Assembly: GCA_037440765.1 (NCBI GenBank)
Contig: JBBITL010000064.1
Coordinates: 1 to 25,355, forward strand
DNA from: DTKY01 sp037440765
Lineage (GTDB): Bacteria > Acidobacteriota > Terriglobia > Bryobacterales > Bryobacteraceae
Length of the DNA stretch: 25,355 nucleotides
Direction of reading: 5' to 3'
Shown: positions 21,291 to 25,355 of the stretch, one piece after another
Layout: each line of letters begins with the position of its first letter
Numbering within the stretch: the stretch's first letter is position 1
The notes under the pieces: model-generated
What the model was told of the DNA's origin: nothing
Databases searched by the model: none
Seen by the model: only the letters and a program-made list of their open reading frames with translations
Position numbers and translations under genes: made by a program

Positions 21291-22420
21291 CCGTTTCCGC
21301 GAGGCCCGTACCGGTGCTGCTTCTGGCGCAGGAACTGGCCCAGGGGGGCAGCGAGCGCCAGCTGGCCACCCTCGCGCGCAGCCTCGACCGCGGCCTGTTC
21401 GAGCCGCACGTCGGCGTGTTCCGCCCGGGCGGTTTCAGGGTGGACGAGTTGCTTGCCGCGGGCGTGCACGTCGAATGCTTCCCCTTCGCTTCGTTCGGAA
21501 GCCCGGCGGCGTTGCGCGCCGCCTGGGGCCTGCGCCGCTTCCTCCGGCGGAGACGGATCCGGCTCGTGCACGCCTTCGACACCCCCGCCAATCTGTTCGC
21601 GGTCCCCGTTGCCAGGGCGTGCCGGACCGGCGTCGTGCTCTCCAGCCAGCGTGCCTTCCGCCGCCTGACGCCCGCCCTCTACCGGCCGGTCCTCCGCCTC
21701 ACGGACCGCCTGTCGGACGCCATCGTTGTGAATTGCCGCGCCTTGCAGCGCCACATGACCGGGGACTACGGCGTGCCGGATCGCAAGCTCAGGCTCTGTT
21801 ACAACGGCCTGGACACGGAGCAGTTCAGACCCGGCCCCCGCTTGAGGCCGCCGGAGCTTGCCGGCGCCTCTGCTGTCATCGGGGTTGTCTGTCCACTGCG
21901 CCCGGAGAAGGGGCTCCCCGTCCTGATGGAGGCTTTTGCCCGCGTGCACCGGTCTCGCCCTGGCGCGCGGCTCCTCATCGTAGGGAGCGGCGGCATGCTG
22001 CCCGAGCTTGAGACCCTGAGGTCGCGGCTGGAACTGGAGGCTTCCTGCGTCTTCAAGCCTGCCACGGCCGATGTCGCAGCCTGGTTGCGCGCGCTGGACG
22101 TATTCGTTCTTCCGTCCCTGTCGGAGGCCCTGTCCAACTCCCTGATGGAAGCCATGGCCTGCGGCTGCGCCGTGGTCGCTTCCGATGCGGGCGGAAATCC
22201 GGAACTGGTTGAGCACGGCCGCACCGGCCTGATCTTCAAGACCGGCGACCCGGCGGATCTGGCCCGCCAGCTCTCATTGATGCTTGAGCGCGACGGCGAG
22301 CGCCGCCGCATGGCGGACGCCGGATGCCGCTTCATCCGCGACGGCTTCTCCCTGGACTCCGCCACCCGCAACATGGAGGCCATTTACCTGGATCTGCTCG
22401 ACGCCAAAGCGGCCCGCTGA
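21287..22420 (+). CDS. Family 4 glycosyltransferase (GT-B fold)
   Basis: 377 residues. The N-terminal acceptor domain has the typical LLLAQELAQGGSERQLATLA (11-30), and the C-terminal donor domain contains VVCPLRPEKGLPVLMEAF (200-217), LLIVGSGGMLPELE and the E-x7-E motif from Glu280 to Glu288 in SEALSNSLMEAMACG. This places it in GT4, retaining transferases of nucleotide sugars to lipid-linked or sugar acceptors. It is cytoplasmic, probably membrane-peripheral. The ATG at 21287 overlaps the lyase stop (ATGA) and has AAGGAGAA upstream. The donor sugar cannot be told; a uronate made by the neighbouring dehydrogenase is possible. Confidence 0.92.
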   Translation: MTVSARPVPVLLLAQELAQGGSERQLATLARSLDRGLFEPHVGVFRPGGFRVDELLAAGVHVECFPFASFGSPAALRAAWGLRRFLRRRRIRLVHAFDTPANLFAVPVARACRTGVVLSSQRAFRRLTPALYRPVLRLTDRLSDAIVVNCRALQRHMTGDYGVPDRKLRLCYNGLDTEQFRPGPRLRPPELAGASAVIGVVCPLRPEKGLPVLMEAFARVHRSRPGARLLIVGSGGMLPELETLRSRLELEASCVFKPATADVAAWLRALDVFVLPSLSEALSNSLMEAMACGCAVVASDAGGNPELVEHGRTGLIFKTGDPADLARQLSLMLERDGERRRMADAGCRFIRDGFSLDSATRNMEAIYLDLLDAKAAR

Positions 22421-22495
22421 GCTGCGCGCCCTGGCGGCGCAACATTGGCGCGAGGCCGTGTGCGAAATTGGAGATTTCCGGCAGAGCCCGTTCTC

Positions 22496-23926
22496 ATGGA
22501 GACATTAGTGGCAGTCGCCCGGAGCCCCCGGCCCGATTACGGCCGGATCGAGCCCCCGGTAGCCGCGCCGGAGTTGCCCGGCCTCGAGGTTTCCACCGTC
22601 GCCGCAGTCGCCTTGCGCGAACTGTTCCAGACCTGGGGACTCGACCCTGAGAACACTGGAACGCCACACTGGAATCCCCTGGGCGGCTTCATACCTCCCG
22701 GTTCGCGGGTCCTCGTCAAACCCAACTGGGTGCTGCACTACAACCAGTCCGGCGGCGGGCTGGAATGTCTGCTGACCCACGCGTCGGTCATTGAAGCTGT
22801 GGTCCAGTATGCGGCGCTGGCCAGTCCTCGATCCATCATCATAGGAGATGCCCCTGTTCAGGGATGTGATTTCGAGGCGTTGCGGCGCGTGGCCGGGGTT
22901 GACGATCTGATCGGCCGGCTCGCCGCGCGCGGTCTGCCGGTGGAGGTGCGCGACTTGCGCCGCTCCATCCTTTCCGGCGGCGAGCCGGGATCACGCCGCC
23001 GGGAGACGGGCCGTGGCCCGGACAGCTACGTGCTCGCTGACCTGGGCGGGGACAGTCTTCTCGAGCCGGTTTCCGGCGCGTCCCACCGGTTCCGGGTGAC
23101 CATGTATGATCCGGAGGGCCTGGCGCGCTCGCACGCGCCGGGACGCCACCAGTACCTCATTGCCCGGGAGGTCCTGGAAGCGGACGCCGTGATCAATCTC
23201 CCCAAACTTAAGTGCCACAAGAAGGCCTGCCTTACCGGTGCGCTCAAAAACCTGGTAGGCATCAACGGCAACAAGGAGTTCCTGCCGCATCACCGCAAGG
23301 GAGGATCGTCCGCAGGCGGGGATTGCTACGCCGGGCGGTCCTGGCTGAAGCGGTTGGCGGAGGAGGCCGCCGACGCCGCCAACCGGCTCCCGGCGGGGTG
23401 GCCGCCGCGGTTACTCTCCCGCGTTTCAGGCGCCCTGCTGAGCGTGTCGTCCCGCCTGGGGCGGGGCGGTGACATAGAAGGCTCCTGGTACGGCAATGAC
23501 ACGGTATGGCGGATGGTCCTGGACCTCCAGCGCATTCTGGCGTACGCCCGCGTGGACGGGACGATGGCGCGCCAGCCGCAGCGGACCGTCATTCATATCA
23601 CCGACGCCATCGTAGGCGGCCAGGGAGAGGGGCCTCTGGCGCCCGAGCCCGTCGCCTCCGGCTTCCTCACCGGCGCCGTCAACCCTGTCGCCGCTGAATG
23701 GGTGCACGCGCGGCTGATGGGCTTCGACCCCGACAAGATCCCTTTGGTGCGCGAGGCGTTTGAGGACTTCCCCTACCCCTTGGCGCGCTTTGCCCCTGGC
23801 GACATACATGCGAGGGGCAGCCTGTCGCTGCCGACGGTTCGCTTCAGGCCCGCGAAGGGCTGGAAAGGCCACTGTGAACTGGACCACGTCCCTGACACGG
23901 CTTCCGATCCGCTTCTACTGGCGTAG
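22496..23926 (+). CDS. DUF362-domain protein
   Basis: 476 residues from the ATG at 22496; a TTG at 22445 would add 17 unconserved residues. DUF362 motifs are present in order: RVLVKPNWVLH (71-81), THASVIEAVVQY (94-105), IIIGDAPVQGCDFEAL (114-129), LPKLKCHKKACLTGALKNLV (235-254) and, near the C-terminus, DAIVGGQGEGPLAPEP and SGFLTGAVNPVAAEWV. The ferredoxin-like 4Fe-4S domain found in many DUF362 proteins is absent. The biochemical function of the family is largely unknown. It recurs in surface-polysaccharide loci, which fits its position here between a glycosyltransferase and a CapK-like gene. The downstream gene begins inside its 3' end. Confidence 0.88.
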   Translation: METLVAVARSPRPDYGRIEPPVAAPELPGLEVSTVAAVALRELFQTWGLDPENTGTPHWNPLGGFIPPGSRVLVKPNWVLHYNQSGGGLECLLTHASVIEAVVQYAALASPRSIIIGDAPVQGCDFEALRRVAGVDDLIGRLAARGLPVEVRDLRRSILSGGEPGSRRRETGRGPDSYVLADLGGDSLLEPVSGASHRFRVTMYDPEGLARSHAPGRHQYLIAREVLEADAVINLPKLKCHKKACLTGALKNLVGINGNKEFLPHHRKGGSSAGGDCYAGRSWLKRLAEEAADAANRLPAGWPPRLLSRVSGALLSVSSRLGRGGDIEGSWYGNDTVWRMVLDLQRILAYARVDGTMARQPQRTVIHITDAIVGGQGEGPLAPEPVASGFLTGAVNPVAAEWVHARLMGFDPDKIPLVREAFEDFPYPLARFAPGDIHARGSLSLPTVRFRPAKGWKGHCELDHVPDTASDPLLLA

Positions 23927-25214
23927 GTATCTGTCCCGCAACGCAACACCGTGGGACGAGCTTGAGCGCTTTCCACGACTGTCCCCGGATGACCAGCGCC
24001 GGGCCCTCGCCACGAAGCTGATGGCCCAGCTTCGCTACTTCGGCAACCGCGCCGACAGCCTGCCGGAATGGCGCGATGCCGCCGCAATCCGCGATCCCGA
24101 CGACCTGTGGCGCATCTGGCCAACCCTGCCGATCCTTGGCAAGCGCCACCTCCAGGAACGCTTCGACACCTCCGAGATCCGGCGCCGTTTCCGTCTCGAA
24201 GGCAGGGTGGACGCCACCGGCGGATCGACCGGCGAGCCAATCCGCTTCTTTCACGACCGGCGAATGATCTTGGCCACCGTGGCCTCGACCGTCTGCACCC
24301 AGTTGCGGATGGGCTGGAAGTTGGGCATGCCCACAGTCTGCGTCTGGGGTTCGGAGCGTGACATCGGACGAAGCGTCAGCCTCCGGACACGGTTGCACCA
24401 TCGCCTGTTGAACAACTTTCCGATCGACGGTTATAACCTTACCCCCGAGACCGCGCGAAGGGTCTGCCAGATAGTCCGCCGGCATCCGGGGGCTGCTGTC
24501 TACGGCTTCACTTCCATGCTTGGGTATGTGGCGGAGCAGGCACTGGAGAATCGCTGGTCGCCCGGCCCAGGCGCGGTGCTGGCCGCCTGGAATGGAGGCG
24601 AGATGCTGTTCCCCGGGCAGTGCGATCTTTTCCGCCGGGCCTTCGGCGTGCCGATTCTCAACCGGTACGGCGGCCGCGAGTTGGGCCCCATGGCCTGCCA
24701 GTACCGCGAAGACGGGCCGCTCTGGGTTTTGCGCCCGTGGCTGTTTCTTGAGGTGGTGAACGAGTCCGGCAAACCCGCCGCCCCTGGGGAAACCGGGCGG
24801 CTTATCTGGACCAGCACCATCTGCCGCGGGACGCCTTTCCTGCGCTACGACATCGAGGATCTCGGCGTGTTCGACGCCGCCCATTCGGACGAGTCGGGCG
24901 TCACCGCCCTGCGTGCGCTCGAAGGCAGACGGGCGGGACTCCTGGAACTTGCCGGCGGACGCAAGGTCAGCGCCCTGTTCTGGAATCATGCCTTCAAGGG
25001 GTTCCCGGAGGTGCGCCAGTTCCAGGTGGTCTTAAAGAGCGGCGGCTCGATCGAGTTTCTTCTTGAGGGTCCGGGTCTTTCACCGGCCCGCGAGGCGGAG
25101 TTGACCGCCGTGCTGAGGGGCTTCCTGCGCGCCATACCGTTCCGCCTCACGTGGGTGGGCTCCATCCCCAGGACCCCGCTCGGAAAGCTCATCCAAGTGG
25201 TGAAAGAGGACTGA
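23874..25214 (+). CDS. CapK/PaaK-like adenylate-forming enzyme
   Basis: 446 residues from the GTG at 23874, which has GGAAAGG six bases upstream; the longer frame from 23760 is shadow sequence of the DUF362 gene. It has the P-loop-like DATGGSTGEPIRFF (113-126) of phenylacetate-CoA ligase/CapK proteins, YGFTSMLGYVAEQAL, the NRYGGRELGPMACQ motif, FLRYDIEDLG and the C-terminal IPRTPLGKLIQVVKED with the likely catalytic Lys. PaaK-like proteins activate a carboxylate as an acyl-adenylate; CapK members in capsule loci may activate an acid that decorates the polymer. The start lies 53 bp within the DUF362 gene. After its stop, 25215-25355 shows no gene I can support. Confidence 0.85.
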   Translation: MNWTTSLTRLPIRFYWRRYLSRNATPWDELERFPRLSPDDQRRALATKLMAQLRYFGNRADSLPEWRDAAAIRDPDDLWRIWPTLPILGKRHLQERFDTSEIRRRFRLEGRVDATGGSTGEPIRFFHDRRMILATVASTVCTQLRMGWKLGMPTVCVWGSERDIGRSVSLRTRLHHRLLNNFPIDGYNLTPETARRVCQIVRRHPGAAVYGFTSMLGYVAEQALENRWSPGPGAVLAAWNGGEMLFPGQCDLFRRAFGVPILNRYGGRELGPMACQYREDGPLWVLRPWLFLEVVNESGKPAAPGETGRLIWTSTICRGTPFLRYDIEDLGVFDAAHSDESGVTALRALEGRRAGLLELAGGRKVSALFWNHAFKGFPEVRQFQVVLKSGGSIEFLLEGPGLSPAREAELTAVLRGFLRAIPFRLTWVGSIPRTPLGKLIQVVKED

Positions 25215-25355
25215 CTGGAACCAGGGGCAACGCCCTCCGCCAACTCCACCCACGGCGGCAGCCACGATCTGTAGACCCGGGCCATCCCAACCAGCAGGCT
25301 GCTAGCCGCCGGCAACCCTGATTTCCGGCGCATCTCAGCTCATTCAGGCCGTGGC

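Noticed and set aside
19659..22216. Two minus-strand open frames of 474 and 442 residues opposite the lyase and glycosyltransferase genes
   Set aside because: Both are shadows of strong plus-strand genes and contain no recognisable motif.
24986..25333. A 115-residue minus-strand frame at the right edge
   Set aside because: Mostly antisense to the CapK-like gene; the 140 bp outside it give no recognisable protein or signal.
1..25355. CRISPR array, integrase/att site or toxin-antitoxin pair
   Set aside because: I saw no regularly spaced direct repeats, no integrase and no toxin-antitoxin-like gene pair; the tRNA-Gln gene has no visible duplicated 3' end or adjacent integrase.

Overview
The window is GC-rich and densely coded and most likely comes from an acidobacterium of the Bryobacterales/Solibacter type. 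Three things point that way: a fragment of the Solibacter-type C-terminal domain (TIGR03437-like, VSPAQIN motif) at about 13.43-13.54 kb; a long palindrome of the dispersed class often mis-annotated as ORFs containing LPYGRGS (11395-11450); and the overall gene set. The lineage is inferred from sequence character only.

Layout. (1) 1-2.6 kb is a graveyard of mobile DNA. It holds a phage tail gene broken into three frames, an apparently intact pyrimidine-dimer DNA glycosylase (PF03013-like, T4 DenV type), the 41-residue tail of another phage-like protein, and an internally deleted IS66 element whose transposase runs into the C-terminus of an unrelated DDE (rve) transposase. (2) 2.75-5.57 kb, minus strand: a Nudix hydrolase translationally coupled to mutS2. 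(3) 5.7-7.3 kb, plus: a partner-switching pair (RsbW-like HATPase and STAS antagonist) followed by a NarL-type regulator. (4) 7.3-9.8 kb, plus: a membrane-anchored TPR protein, a dGTPase and a small Cys-rich protein overlapping it. (5) 9.8-13.3 kb, plus: an MlaE-MlaF-MlaD lipid transporter operon ending in a YdjC/HpnK-like deacetylase. (6) 13.3-13.9 kb is non-coding apart from the TIGR03437 remnant and hairpins in the leader of a FliA-like sigma factor gene. (7) 13.9-17.6 kb is regulatory: FliA-like sigma, a CpaE/TadZ-like ATPase, a second NarL-type regulator, tRNA-Gln(CUG), and the fliW-csrA pair. (8) 17.7-25.2 kb is a polysaccharide locus: an AlgD-type sugar-nucleotide dehydrogenase diverging from a four-gene overlapping operon (heparinase II/III-like protein, family 4 glycosyltransferase, DUF362 protein, CapK/PaaK-like adenylating enzyme).

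Taken together, the right half looks like a switch between motility-type regulation (FliA-like sigma, FliW/CsrA, NarL regulators, TadZ-like ATPase) and exopolysaccharide production, although no flagellar structural gene is present here. The points most worth follow-up are the MlaF ATPase lacking both the Walker B glutamate and the H-loop histidine, the palindromic repeat that encodes the MlaF C-terminus and stop codon, the exact 34-residue repeat in MlaD, the structured leader of the sigma factor gene, and the DUF362/CapK-containing polysaccharide operon.
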